Part shown: positions 12,731 through 25,499 of the stretch, in pieces
How positions within the stretch are numbered: the first letter of the stretch is position 1
Layout of the letters: every line of letters starts with the position of its first letter
DNA from: Anniella stebbinsi
Taxonomy: Eukaryota; Chordata; Lepidosauria; Squamata; Anniellidae
Assembly: GCA_029215795.1 (NCBI GenBank)
Contig: JARDYH010000003.1
Location: forward strand, 104,874,609-104,938,608
Reading direction: 5' to 3'
Length of the DNA stretch: 64,000 nucleotides
Position numbers and translations under genes: made by a program
Notes under the pieces: model-generated
What the model saw: only the letters and a program-made list of their open reading frames with translations
Told to the model about the DNA's origin: nothing
Databases searched by the model: none

Positions 12731-13807
12731 TAATGTCTGAACCCAGGCTGCTGAATTGCTTAGGGACTAAACATCCTGGGCATTAACCCAGCGATGAGCC
12801 ATGATAGTAGAAGAAACTTCACTTTGCAGCACCAAATAAATTCACATATGCACACCACTCTCTCCCTTCCTCCTTCCCAATTTGCAGACTCACTCACTTA
12901 TTGACTCAGTCGATCAAATTACGTTTAAAATTGCTCTCAGCTTGTGGCATGGTGTCTCCTCTGCTCTGCCTAACTCCGAACAATACGGAAGGAACAAACC
13001 AACCACCAGTCAGTCCAGCCTGCTGCCTGAGAAAAAAGAAACGTAGCTGGTTTTGAGACTTCTCTGGCGCAGCAGTAGCAACCAGCCTGCCCACCCAAGG
13101 TCTTTGAGCTTTGTTCCTATGCCGGGGGGGGGGGCACCCCTCAAATGGCCTACTCGCTTGGGAAGGAGGGGTCATATCCAACTGGCTGGTTCAGGCTGGA
13201 CCTGAGTTGAGGAACTTCCCTTTTTCCTTTTTGCCAATTTGTGGGTGTGCAAGCCTTCCAGGAAGCCCAGTGTGCACATGCACAGTTCCAAAAATGAGCT
13301 ACAGGCCAGAAGTTCCTTCCTCCTGCTCCCAGCAGCAGCTGGCACAATATTGCCATATTGTAATTTCCTGCTCAATCATCCTGGCAGACAAGGTCATGAA
13401 AACTTTCCACTGCAATGGATGGTGATCATCCATTCTCCAGGTTGGTGTGAGGAAGGCATCCCACAATGGGTTATCTCCCCCTATCGCCCAGGAAAAAGCA
13501 GGGACCATGTGACTAAAACTTTTGAGTATTCTATTGTTCCCAGGCTCCTCCTTGCCAGTTCCGTCCCTGCTTTTTGTCCAGGACAGAAGAGCTATCTCTC
13601 GTCTCCTCCTACTCAAAACTTCTAATCTCTTCAAACTCTGATTTTTTAAATCTTCCTTACCTCTTTAAATCTTCATCTCCTCAGTAATTCCTTCTCCTTT
13701 AAAAAAATTAATAAATCCAAATTATTTCACCAGACATTATAAAATCGAACCTTCTGAATGGGAGCATCTCCATGGTAAAATAATGTGCTCTAGCTCTTAC
13801 TTTCTTC
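12731..13807. other. LRP6 intron, mostly unassigned
   Basis: 12731–12795 shows a short MITE-like piece ('aatgtctgaacccaggctg'). The rest has several chance open frames on both strands (13111–13634) without codon-like structure or recognisable peptides, and a G run at 13124–13133. Confidence 0.5.
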
Positions 13808-15463
13808 ATCTAGCTCAGTGGTCTTCAATTGGACCAGACCTAAGATGCACCTCAGGCTCCCAACCTGCAACATTGGATCCACTTTCACAATTTCACAATT
13901 GCCCAACATAGTGACAACACCTTTCCTGCAACCCCATCTGGACTGATCTTTTATCTTATTTATTCACTAGCTGATATGCCTAGCGTTGCTCGGGTCCGTG
14001 AATAATGTTTATAACATTTGTTTGATAAATAATAAATTTCTCTGCACCTTATTCATCTTTAGATTGGTTTTTTGTTTGTTTGGTTGAGTTAGTAAATTGT
14101 CTTGTTAGATTCAATGTACAATTGTGTTAATAAGAACTGTATTTTAAATTAGAACTTTGTGATAAACCACATTTTTTGTTTTACCTGAAATGCCTACACC
14201 TCCCATTGTGCTTTGGCCGGAGCAGCCGTCTAAACGTCAAAAACAATCAGGACACACAACACCCTTTCTACCAGCTAAAAGATGCAAACCTAAAAATATG
14301 TTTTCAAAATAGCCCAGATAGCTGAATAATATATAGTAGGGAAGCGGATGTCAGTGGACGTGGGGAACTGTTGTATGCATGTGCTCTAAAGTTATTATTA
14401 TGAAAAAAGGAAAGCAGCCAGAACATAGGCCAGTGTTAGGCCTGTGAGTTAACTTTTAAACAAATTACATTCATTTCTTTTTCCCCTCTCTCACCCTCAT
14501 GACAACCCTGCAAGGTAGGGCAGTCCTAGGCCTGTGAGGTAACTTTAAAAAATATTGAATTAGTTTCTTTCCCCCCACTCTCACTCTCAACGCATGGCCA
14601 GGCCTGCTTTGAAGCTGTCACCATGATTTTCCTTGTCCCCCACAGAAAACAAAAACTACAACTCCCGGCATGCCTTTTGCTGTGGTGCCCGGCTTGCCCA
14701 ATGGGAGACCTGCTGCTGAAGCTCATGGGAAGTGACGTGTGGCTGAGCCAGTCCACACTACACTGAGGGAACTGGCTGGCTGACTCATGGGTAGCTTGGC
14801 TGTTGCTGTCGGTGACAGGTCCAGAGCTGTGTCCTCCTTCCCTTCTATTCCTGATGGTGCCTAGTAACCAAGGCAGCCGGCCCAGGCACTCGCCCTTCAG
14901 GCCCAGGATGGCGAGCTACTTCCAGATGATGGTCGCCAAAGCCCAATAAGTCTTCCCTCCCGCCCAAGGCATGCTGGGAGTTGTAGGCACAAGCCTAGCT
15001 CTCTGAATAACGTTAATCTTTGAATACATCTGAGGTGTCATGGGAGAGCAGGTCTTCTTTGTTGTGGCACCCTACTTAAGGATTTCTTTTTCCCAGGTGG
15101 GCTGGCCTGGTGACAGCATTAATGACTTTTAAGTGCCAAGTGATTTAAAAAAAATAAAATTCCAGGGCCTTTTAACTTGAAGAAATTTTTTATGCTGTGG
15201 GTTTCCCCCCCCCCCCCCCCTGTTAAAACTAATCCACTACACTCCAAGACACTTGCAAGAATTACTGGATAAAGTTTATGATTTTTATATAAAAGCCTGA
15301 CTTTACTATTGAAACAGAAGAGTGGATGGAGGAATGACTGATATAGCTGAGGCTAGAATGGAAGGGGGGGATGAGTGACAGTTGGGGAAAGTCAGGTAGA
15401 AGGAGAACAAAGACAGTTAGCGAGAGGTCAGGAAAGTGTGGGCTGAGTTAGAACTGAGAGACA

Positions 15464-15581
15464 GTGACAGTTGTCACTACTGTTATAAAGCACTTTAAAG
15501 AGGTTTATAACAGTACTGACAACTGTTGGGGCCCAGGACACACTCCAAAACAGTTGTCACTACTGTTATAAAGCCTTCTCC
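15464..15581. mobile_element. Foldback MITE with an extra arm
   Basis: 15466–15525 folds on itself: left arm ACAGTTGTCACTACTGTTAT, right arm inverted ACAGTTGTCAGTACTGTTAT. A third copy of the left arm follows at 15553–15580 after 'ggggcccaggacac'. The core resembles the 60395–60517 foldback (CACTACTG…GGTTTATAACAGT), so they are one family. Confidence 0.6.
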
Positions 15582-15916
15582 CGTACAATCCGCCCCGCAC
15601 ACTTAGGTCCTCTAGGAAGAACTTATTCAAATCAGCCAGAACTAGGCTGGCGAGTGTTACCCAGAGGACCTTCTCTTCCATCGCTCCCAGACTGTGGAAT
15701 GGTCTGCTGGAGGAGATTAGACAAATTAGCAATCTTCATGAATTTAAGAGAGTCGTACTCTCTTCCGGCAGGCCTATCCAGATGAATTTTAAGATGTTTT
15801 TAATGATGTATTTTTTCTTGTTTTTAAAATTTTAACTGTTTTGTGATTCTTGTGTTTTATATTGTTGTTGTTCCCCGCCTCGATCCAGAGGGAGAGGCGG
15901 GTTGTAAATAATAATA
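15582..15916 (+). mobile_element. L2 LINE 3' end inside the Helitron
   Basis: Matches the plus-strand L2 copy at 44160–44490 ('cgtacaatccgccccgcaca', the box 'cgatccagagggagaggcgg') and ends in a TAA/TTG-rich tail (15905–15940). It lies directly after the foldback arm, so the MITE and the L2 share a junction. Confidence 0.8.
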
Positions 15917-16714
15917 ATAATTATTGTTGTTGTTGTTGTTGCCGATGCTGCTCCTCGATAGAGCATGAAGGAGTAGCATCACCAAGGAGGGGGAGTAAGC
16001 ATCTATCAGTGGACATGCCCAGCTCCAGGCAATCCTGCTGGGATTGCCTCGTCCTGCACTTCTCATCCATCAAGTGCTCCATCTGGAGCCTGTACTGAAG
16101 GGCCGGGGCTGGGCCGGGCACTTCCCCCCCATGTCAGGTCTGTTTCTGGGCATGCGCAGAGTGCCTCCCCTTCCGCCCTCCCTCTTAAGGGCAAAGGCTA
16201 CACACTTGCTTCCCCCAGATTCTGAGAAAACAGCGATATCAGGGTGAAGTGCCTTTGAGCATGTTTGGCCCCTCAAAGCCACGCTGTTGTTTCTAGTCAC
16301 AATTTTAAAACCGTGCAGAGGGCAGGAGGAGGCACTGCAAATGGACGCAGCCCATTTATGTGGGCTGTTTCCTTTTATGTGGAATTGGGTTGACTGTTCG
16401 AGACCAACCTTAGGAGTCAGGTTGTGAAAGACACGCAGCAGCCACCCACCTGTGCAGTCACAATGGCCGCCAAAGGCCAGTAAGTCTGGCCTCCTGCCCA
16501 AGGCATGCTGGGAGTTGTAGGCATAAGCCTGGGTTTTTATTAAATTCTTTAAAAAATACTTAAACCCCCAAAATACATGTTTTTAGATTTTTCTGGTACA
16601 TTGTACAGCCAGACCTATCACTGTGTCACCGTGTCAAGTTTCTAACTCATCTGGAAGTGGGTAAACATTTCCGGACATAAGTGACACACACATACTTTCC
16701 GCTTTGTAGGTAGA

Positions 16715-16858
16715 TATGACATAGTCGAAACTCTCTGGGTGTTTTACATAAGATTAAAATAATTTTAAAAATATACAGTATTTAAAACCATAAAAACATA
16801 CAGTATACACAAGAACGTACATCTAAAAACAACTATAAGCTGTCAGCCAAACCTAAAA
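16715..16858 (-). mobile_element. L2 3' end split by a Helitron
   Basis: 'atagtcgaaactctctgggtg' and the A-rich 3' UTR match the minus-strand L2 3' ends elsewhere in the window (for example 12175–12250). The tail of the same copy is on the other side of the Helitron (…ttatcttatttattca, 13951–13966). Joining the two sides restores an L2-like tail. Confidence 0.65.
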
Positions 16859-16975
16859 ACAGATCCGTGATCAGACGCGTCCCACCAGTTGAAGAACACT
16901 AATCTAGCTAATCTTACTTACCTTCATTCGTAGAGAAACTGAAGCTGTCCCCTTTCAAGAGTGTCTCTACAATTA

Positions 16976-17935
16976 TTTATTTATTTTATTTTATTTATTT
17001 CATTTCTAACCCGCCTCTCCATCTAGATCGAGGCGGGGAACAACACCAAATACAAATATAAAAACAATAAAATAGATAAACCGTTAAAACAGATAAAAAC
17101 AAATACATTATTAAAAACATCTTAAAATTAAACTGGATAGGCCTGCCGGAAGAGAGCAGTCTTCACGGCTTTCTTAAATTCCAGAAGACTGCTAATTTGT
17201 CGAATCTCCTCCGGCAGGCCATTCCACAGCCTGGGAGCGGCAGAATAGAAGGTCCTCTGGGTAACACTCGTCAGCCTAGTTCTGGCTGACTGGAGTAAAT
17301 TCTTCCCAGAGGACCTGAGTGTGCGGGGCGGATTATACGGGAGAAGGCGATCCCGCAGGTAACCTGGACCCAAACCATGTAGGGCTTTAAAGGTAATAAC
17401 CAACACTTTATACGTTGCCCGGAAACTAATGGGCAGCCAGTGGAGTGATTTTAAGATTGGTGTTATGTGGTCACCCCTAGGTGTACCGGTGACCAACCTG
17501 GCTGCCATATTTTGAACTAATTGAAGTTTCCGGACTAGGCACAAAGGTAGCCCTATGTACAGCGCATTGCAGAAGTCGAGCCTCGAAGTTACCAGTGAGT
17601 GCACTACCATCTTTAGGTCTTCCAACTCTAGGAAGGGGCGCAGCTGGCGTATCAGCCGAAGCTGATAGTAGGCACTCCTGGCCGTCGCATCTATCTGGGC
17701 TGTCATTTGGAGCGACAGATCCAGGAGTACCCCCAAGCTGCGAACACAGTCTTTCGGGGAGGGGGGGTGTAACCCTATCCAGAACTGGTTGACACACCTC
17801 CAAACCCAGGTTGTGGCCTTTGACAGCAAGCACCTCCGTCTTGTCTGGATTCAGCTTCAGTTTGTTTTTCCTCATCCAGCCCATTACCGCCTCCAAACAT
17901 TCATTCAGAGGAGACACCTTACACCTCCTACCTCA
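16976..17935 (-). mobile_element. L2 LINE, 3' half
   Basis: Minus strand: two overlapping open stretches (17917–17477 and 17829–17128) encode CLEAVMGWMRKNKLKLNPDK, RSAYYQLRLIRQLRPFLE, SRLDFCNALYIGLPL, FKALHGLGPGYLRDRLLP and RTFYSAAPRLWNGLPEEI. The 3' UTR ends with the hairpin-like 'ctccatctagatcgaggcgg' and a TTTA-rich tail at 16976–17010. One frameshift separates the N-terminal and C-terminal frames near 17830. Same subfamily as 43560–44510. Confidence 0.88.
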
Positions 17936-18082
17936 GTAAGACTGGGGACAGATTTCATCACATTCTCCTCTCTCCAATAAGATTCAAAAGGCATCAGGCT
18001 GTAGAGTAGCTCTGGAAGGCTCTAGAATTCAAGTTGTTATAACGGATATTTGCTATTTCTTGATTTGTCTCCTTACTTTTAG

Positions 18083-18313
18083 ACACAACTGAAGAACCAG
18101 CCCCACAAGCCACGAATACTATAGGTTCTATCATTGGTGTGATTCTCACAGTTTTTGTAGTTGCCGCAATGTACTTTGTTTGCCAGAGGGTGCTGTGCCC
18201 ACGCATGAAAGGGGATGGAGAAACAATGACCAATGACTATGTTGTGCATGGACCAGCTTCTGTACCTCTGGGCTATGTTCCTCACCCAAGCTCTCTCTCT
18301 GGATCGCTTCCTG
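18083..18313 (+). CDS. LRP6: LRP6 exon: juxtamembrane, transmembrane helix and start of cytoplasmic tail
   Basis: Acceptor ccttacttttag, donor G|gttagt (weaker than consensus). It encodes the stalk ([12 protein letters not shown]), a hydrophobic helix of about 21 residues ([20 protein letters not shown]), then [20 protein letters not shown]. The two cysteines just inside the membrane match those known to be palmitoylated in human LRP6, and the following Lys is also conserved. The tail continues through a Ser-rich stretch ending SSLSGSLP. Residues count as 118–193 of the 368 encoded in this window. The helix differs from human by several conservative changes; the cytoplasmic side is nearly identical. 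Confidence 0.95.
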
Positions 18314-18499
18314 GTTAGTCAACAGTCTTACAGGCATTTCTGAACTGTGGTTTGTAGAATATTTTCTCTGTTAGGAAGTTTTTCATAGTTATACCACTGC
18401 ACTTTTGCTGGTGTGTAGCAACATAGCAAATGTTTCTGCTGGCTTCCCAGTTTGGGCAATTGGTTGGAAGTGGAAGCAGGCAGCACAACCACTTTATTC

Positions 18500-18560
18500 T
18501 GCTCATCCCCAACAGCCCATGGGTTGTTTAATCCATGGGCTGTCATTACACGCAAACTGG
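18500..18560. mobile_element. AACCATGG-family palindromic fragment
   Basis: 18512–18543 is an inverted repeat: ACAGCCCATGG, then a short loop, then CCATGGGCTGT. It resembles the core of the copies at 9950 and 11540. Confidence 0.45.
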
Positions 18561-18689
18561 CCAAATGTCAGTATCATGAACGCAAGAGTGCTGGTAATTT
18601 CCATGCTTCCTCACATTAAACTGCTCTCTGCAAGATTATGTCAACTCTGCAAGATGATAGCTGGGCTGTGTGTATTAGGCTGCATTCAA

Positions 18690-18845
18690 CCAACACAATA
18701 GTCACTGGTGGGTTAAGAGTGAATTCCATGTTGATTATCGAGAGGGTACTCCCCACATGACCTGATTATAATCAACCATGGTGTGGATTAAGGGCAGCAT
18801 TGAGCTGATTATTAGTCAACAGTGTGTTTGATTGACACTTACCCC
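18690..18845. repeat. Imperfect palindromic repeat (GATTATAATCAACC type)
   Basis: Contains 'gttgattatcgagagg', 'gattataatcaaccatgg' and 'gattattagtcaacagtg' in alternating orientation, MITE-like. Borders and family are not resolved. Confidence 0.3.
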
Positions 18846-18849
18846 TCTT

Positions 18850-20054
18850 CCCCCCCAAGTCCTCCCACTGATATCCCATCAGCCATTTCGAGTTCTGCCA
18901 ACTGGAGTAGAGTGGCAGCTGCCGCCTTGGTCGCTCTTGCCAGGGAACTCAGTAGTCGCCAAAAATATCCAACTGTGTGCGATGAAATAGTTAACGGTGT
19001 CGTACAAACCCAGTCTTAGTCTTTGCTAATACATACCAAACATATGTATCAACTTTGCACAAAGTCTGAGATGACAACAAAAAACATAACTATTGAACCT
19101 GCATAAATTATGCACATATTTGCCTGCTTGATTGTACTTTACTGGAAAACTATAGTCTCTTAAAAAGGAAACAAACGAACAAACCCACAGGGACTAAGCG
19201 CTGTGCATACGGAAGATGGACGGCTTGCCCAGGCCCCAAATGGAAGAAGGGAACTGGCCAGGAAGTGTATGCATTCTCATAGCCCAGTTTCTTTCCCCGT
19301 AGGACCCTTTAAGCTATCAGGCTGGTTGTCCCTTCACAGTTTAAATTGTCTTGACTCAGTTCTCTTAATCTCATCTCAGCCAATACAGCTCTGCTGGGTT
19401 CTCTTGCCTTTCGGTTCCATAGAGTTTCTTGGCAAAAGGAAAGACATCCAGGAGGTAACCAGACCTTTAACCTGTAAGGGGGGATTGCCCACGCGCCAAG
19501 TTTAAAGGATTGACTCTAGAGAATAGATACCCTTCAGCATGCATTTTCAGAGTCCCAATTCCTACCACTCCCCCACCCCCCAGCCAATTAAATGTGGGGT
19601 AACTGGGATGCACATCCCAGTACAGATGATAGTCTGTTTGCATTTCATTGCTTTCAATGGAATGCACATTCAGATATGCATCCCGTTTGACTCTCCCAGT
19701 GAAAGCAATGCAGTGCAGTTAGGCTGTACATTTGGGTACTTAGTCCTACACAAACTGTAGATTTTTTAAACTTAGTTTTTGCATTTCTACACTTGTCTTT
19801 TACCAGTGATGTTGCTGCTCCTTTCCCAACATCATCCCCACCCTTCATAACATTTGTAGACAGAACTAGTCCTCTGTGGGTAATTTTGTAAAGTAAGCGA
19901 GATTAGTTATTCCTATTAGCTGCCTCATAATATGGAAAACCCATCGCCACTATTAAAGATTGTTTATATATATATGAACTTTACTACCCATAAATACCCT
20001 TGACTGGAAATCGCGGTTGTGCATGTCTTAAATAGAAAATTCTTTCTCTTTTAG
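18850..20054. other. LRP6 intron, weak repeats only
   Basis: 19590–19700 has direct and inverted 'ggaatgcacattcagatatg' motifs suggesting a decayed short repeat. Otherwise nothing was recognised up to the next LRP6 exon. Confidence 0.4.
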
Positions 20055-20191
20055 GAATGTCCCGTGGCAAATCTGTGATCAGTTCATTAAGTATTATGGG
20101 TGGAAGTAGCGGACCTCCGTATGACAGGGCTCATGTTACTGGAGCATCATCCAGTAGTTCTTCAAGCACAAAGGGCACTTACTTCCCTCCA
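20055..20191 (+). CDS. LRP6: LRP6 exon: Ser-rich cytoplasmic segment
   Basis: Acceptor tctcttttag, donor CCA|gtaagt, ending in phase 0. It encodes [20 protein letters not shown], then [12 protein letters not shown], a run of seven serines and TKGTYFPP (residues 194–239 of the window's LRP6). The Ser/Thr-rich part lies upstream of the first PPPSP motif and is an obvious kinase-substrate region. The sequence is almost unchanged from mammalian LRP6. An open frame continues past the donor to 20260 but is intronic. Confidence 0.95.
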
Positions 20192-20744
20192 GTAAGTCAC
20201 AAGAAACCATTTTGTCTGTTGACTGCACAGTTCAGCCTAGATCTGAAAGCTTATTGGTGAAACCTGTTCCCAGTAAAAGCAAGGGAGATGCATAGAGCAA
20301 TTCTGTCTCCCAGTTTGGGGTTCCAAATATCAGAATGTTCAATATATCCTAAGCCTTGCCAGAATCATGGGAGGAGTGAGGGAGGAGTGGTGGGGCTGAT
20401 CCATTTCCCTCCCATAGTGAGTAATGGGAAGGAAATTATTTATGTCAGGTCCAAGGACAGCATAAATTGATCCCTGTGATGGAAGCAGGGTTCTCCAATG
20501 CTACACCCACACCGTGTTCCCCTTTTGCCTCCCCTGTCTTCGGAGCTCCAAAATGTCTGCAAGGTAAGGGATGTGGGGGGTGGGGATCTGAAAATGGCTC
20601 TCTCCCTTCGAGAAGAGATCTTTCTCTCTGCCCTTGGAGGGGAAAATCCAGACAATCTTATGGCCACTGAGATGCCTTTCTAGGAGCTACAGGATTACAG
20701 CCTAGGTTATTGTTACAAAATCCAACAAAATGAGAAGCCCCGCA

Positions 20745-21210
20745 AAGGATGCCAAAATAGCGATAGGGTAAGCAAAAAGGCGTTTTATTTCACAAAAATA
20801 AACAGCTCCAATGCATTTTGGGCCACATGTAGGCCCTTCTTCAGGGAAATCTATAGGACAATGTATAAATTCTATATTACAGAATTTAAACATGTCCCTG
20901 TATTTTTAAAATATGTATATACAACATAATTACTCTAACAGTACAGCTGATTTTTAAAGTTTCAACCTCTGCATAACCATAATATATATTGAATGATAAC
21001 ATAACTCAGGAATAAACAAACTCACTCCGTGTGACCAAATCCAATAATGTTTGCTCTTCAAACTCCAGTCTCGTGTGCTTTACTGGATCAGGAAGAGGCA
21101 GCCAAGCCATTATGTGCGGAAATCCTGATTGGAAACAAGGTCAAGAAACTCATTAAGGCCAAAGGGAGTAACTGAATTGAACTCAGTATCCACTTGGTTT
21201 CTTCCCCTCC
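20745..21210 (-). mobile_element. Penelope-like element, 3' end
   Basis: Minus strand, one frame gives DTEFNSVTPFGLNEFLDLVS (about 21195–21130). This resembles the C-terminus of Penelope-like reverse transcriptase–endonuclease proteins (…TPFGLNE…). It is followed by the 3' part with 'cctgaagaagggcctac' and 'gtgaaataaaacgcc', motifs typical of such elements in reptiles and amphibians. Frames are broken. The class is an inference from short motifs. Confidence 0.5.
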
Positions 21211-21487
21211 CCCCCCCAAAAACCTTATCTATTTTTTATAAAAATGGGTTATATTGTTTTTTAAAAAAATATTGCTATATCTAGTCTTTTCTTCTTTGTT
21301 CATTGCTTTGGGGTTTCTTAAATAGGAATGTGATTTATAAAGTTATTAAATAAATAAATGTTCTACATCCTTCAATTTTGCTCCCAGGACACAGTCTGAA
21401 GGTGCATGATGCAGGCCACCTTGAAATTCTACCATGGACGAAAAGCAGGACATAAATGAAATCTAATAAAAGGACATACCCATAAGG

Positions 21488-21572
21488 CTACAATCCTATA
21501 CATGCTTACCTGGGAGTATGACCCACTTAATTCAGTGGGGATTACTTCTGAATAGACAAGCCTAGGATTACA
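21488..21572. mobile_element. Short palindromic repeat (SINE/MITE-like)
   Basis: 'gctacaatcctatacatgct' … 'tacctgggagtatgacccac' … 'ggattacttctgaatagac' … 'cctaggattacattgt': the two halves are inverted relatives. Similar but weaker units occur at 28920–29050 and 47440–47510. Confidence 0.5.
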
Positions 21573-21664
21573 TTGTAAAAGTAGTAAAAATCGGTAGTAT
21601 ATATAGAATGAACTAGTGCTTACTTAATGTTTAAGTAAATATTGCCTTACTACTGTGTTTTTAA

Positions 21665-21817
<153 letters not shown>

Positions 21818-22324
21818 TAATATTATTAGCATCCATTAAAACTCTTGTGTAGCCTTGCAAATAAGTTCGCAAGGCCTACATAGGCCGCAAACATTTTTAT
21901 TATTATCCTGGGATGATCTTGAGATGGAAAATGAAATCAGGGAGGCATTGAAATTAGGAAGTGTTGTAATAGGAAACCTGTTAACCTTATATGAATCATT
22001 TACAACTCTGTAGTAACCTGTTTAATTCTGTCATTTACTGGTTAACTAGTTGTTCAGATATCTCTTACTCAGCTGCCCCGTCTTGTCAATAATACCTGTG
22101 TTTATGCAATAATATCTGTATTTCTGTATTCTCACTGTCTAATGACGATATTGTGGGTATATAGGTCTAATAATAATTGAAATTAAGAACTGATATACAT
22201 TATAAAGGATTGCGTACCCCAGCTTTGAGATATATTTATATATACATTAGTGGTTGTGTGCCTTATGCACTCCCGCTTTAATCTTGACTTTGACAACTAC
22301 TGTCTTCCTTCTCTGTTGGTTTAT

Positions 22325-22520
22325 AGGCTCTGTGCTACCTCCAGGATCAGAGAGGTGATAGGCCTCTGTTACACCAATTGCTGGGAAATACAAGTGGGAG
22401 GGTGCTATTGCACTCCATGTCCTACTTGTGGGTTTCTCATGGGCTGCTGGTTGGCCACTGTATGAACAGAATGCTAGTCTAGATAGACCTTTAGTCTGAT
22501 CCAGCATGGCTCTGCTTAAG
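22325..22520 (+). mobile_element. CR1 LINE 3' end
   Basis: 'tgctacctccaggatcagag … tggttggccactgta … tctgatccagcatggctct' matches, in order, the 3' part of the longer CR1 at 56680–56860. It lies in the last LRP6 intron, ending about 450 bases before the terminal exon. Confidence 0.75.
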
Positions 22521-23264
<744 letters not shown>

Positions 23265-25499
23265 GAGACCCCCTCCCTCCTTTGACTGCCTCCATCTCGC
23301 CAGTGGACAGACTATTTGTCCCCATCAAGAGGAGGGAGGACGTGTGTCAGGGTATAGTGTGTACAGATAAAGTTTATTAAATGGGTTGGGTGGGGGATAC
23401 TGGAGATAACTTGTACATAACTGTGGGGAGAAAAATTGTTATTTATATATTTTCCTAAAACAGAGTTTGCTGCTTTGTGCCATAAGATTTTTTTTAAAAT
23501 TGTATACAAAGGGTTTTTTTTTTTATTTTTCCAAATGGAACACAAGAAGATGCCTTAAATCAGTGAAGTGACTGAGCATATAGGGAAATGGAAGGACTAG
23601 GGTGTGTCGCTGTTCAATGAGCCAAATACCAAAAAGAGGAGGAGGAGGAGGAGGAGGAAGCTTTTTATCATGGAAAAGGATGAAAGGAACCTGTCATGAA
23701 GCAGCATCTATAAATATCTGCACAGAGCTGAATAACCTCTTGCATTTTTAACTTTAATGGGCGAGCAATTCAAATTAAACTTGAAGAAAGCTGTCAGACA
23801 GATAACTAATGGTACACAAAGGGCTTTGTCTGCTACAAGAATAACAGTGAAAACACTTTTGAAAATGGCACCTTTTGCTTAATTCATGTCTCCTGAAGTA
23901 GCTCAGTTGCACCATTTTTTGCAACCCTTTGTCCCTTTCTGGGAGTTTCATCACTGTGTTGGCTGTGGTTTTGTATCAGGCTGTGAGGTTATTATTATTA
24001 TTATTATTATTTTGTGGGACTGTTCACTTGGCATTTGGACCTTGTTGAGATAGGGAGGGGGCCCAGCTGGGACTTGCACATTCCTTCCTTATTCTTTCTT
24101 GCAGGGTCAGGAAGATCCTGCATGCAAATAAATGTGGGGTCTCCTGATGTCTTTGTTACCTTCTGTCTGCAGAGGAAGTAGCAGAAGAGGGAGGGCACAA
24201 ACCTGAGGCCTTCTCCCTGCCTCACCTCAAGTAAAATCCTGGAGAGGAGAGGAGAGGAGGAGAGCAAAGAATGGACAGACCCTTTGTGAAGATGTCAGTG
24301 TGTGTGTGTGTGTGTGTGTGTGTATGCGTACACATGTGAATGTGAGAGAGAAGTCTTTTTTCTGCCAGTACAATAGGATGATGTTCTCCTACCAGGTCAG
24401 TGATATTTCCATGATAAGGACAAGGGTAATTATACCTGAATAACTTTTGCTCCCAGCTCTTCAAAATGTTTCAGTGCCCAAAAAAGTTGTATTTTTATAC
24501 CACATAATAATAATATAGATGGCATATTTATAAATGATTGAATTTAACTTTGAATTATTAGTTTAATGTAAATGAAATCTTATATTCTTGCAGTACTATT
24601 CAGTGTGTAGTAAATATCATAGTATACAATTCATATATATTAAAATGCTACTTTTTATTAGGAAGCATTTAAACATTTTTACAGTCAAGATGCTTTCTGA
24701 AATACTTCTTCCTGTTGGTGCAGTGTTCATGTTCAATAAGCCAGTCTTTACAGTATGACTTCAGCATGTTGCTTCCTCTTATGTGGCAAAACTTCAATTT
24801 TTAAGCCCAAACCGCTGTGAATGTCAGTTTTTAAAGTTATTCTTTGCCAAAGTGTTTTGTTAACCTTATGTATTGTTTCATTTTGTCTGTACCCCTTCAG
24901 TGATTTGAAAGGGATGCCAAGTCTTCATTTATGAGAACCAATATGTGAAAATCTAGAGCATGCAGCTTTTTTGCTATTTGGGCCGTGAGCACCTAAGCCT
25001 TTGATGGAGGCATTCCTGACATTCAGCCTTTTGGAACTTACAGCTATCATAAAGTCTGGCAGAAAGAGCCGGGGGGGGGGGGGGATCAGCATTGTTACAC
25101 TGATTCTACATGGATGTCAGGAAATGTTATTGCCTTCACGAAGAGCTGCTTCACATATTATGTAGCAATCAGGCGTTGCTAGACAACTGAGAGATTCAGG
25201 GCCCAGGCCCATAGGATGCAAATCTGCATAAAATTTGCATATGCTAATTTATATATCTATATGCACATTGAGAGATAATGTTTATGATTTACTTAAATTT
25301 CATAGAAAGCAAAGCCAGCCATTTAAGAGGGTCTTACCCTTAAAGGATGCCTAAAATATGGAAAATAATAAGTTAAATTCGGGGGGGGGGGATTCAAATA
25401 AATAAACAAAATTCAAATCACCTAAAGTAAATTATTCACTTAATTTGCTCCCTGTCCTAGATCATCCCAAATCAGTAGTTCCTCTTCAGTTACAAGTAA

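Larger units (their letters stand above)
13967..16714 (-). mobile_element. Helitron-type element with both ends, non-autonomous
   Basis: On the minus strand it begins TCTACCTACAAAG at 16714, next to an A. It ends with a short imperfect hairpin (CCGAGC-AAC-GCTAGG) about 9 bases before a terminal CTAG at 13967, followed by T. TC…hairpin…CTAG inserted between A and T without target duplication is the Helitron signature. No Rep/helicase protein can be read, so it is non-autonomous. It carries an internal duplication of about 90 bases (14431–14500 and 14521–14585) and an inserted foldback plus L2 fragment (15464–15916). A second copy of its 5' 750 bases is at 30083. Confidence 0.65.
13808..16909. 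mobile_element. hAT-type DNA transposon remnant hosting nested insertions
   Basis: The outermost element of a nest. Left end CAGTGGTCTTCAATTGG starts at 13816. The right end, read inverted, is TAGTGTTCTTCAACTGG and ends at 16901. The two 17-base ends match at 14 positions. An exact 8-base duplication, ATCTAGCT, flanks them at 13808–13815 and 16902–16909, as expected for hAT integration. Only about 140 bases on the left and 45 on the right belong to the hAT element; the rest is an L2 tail that itself hosts a Helitron. Non-autonomous: no transposase seen. Confidence 0.7.

Noticed and set aside
16070..16501. 143-residue minus-strand open frame
   Set aside because: Part of the Helitron-like repeat that recurs at 30083, where the frame is not kept.
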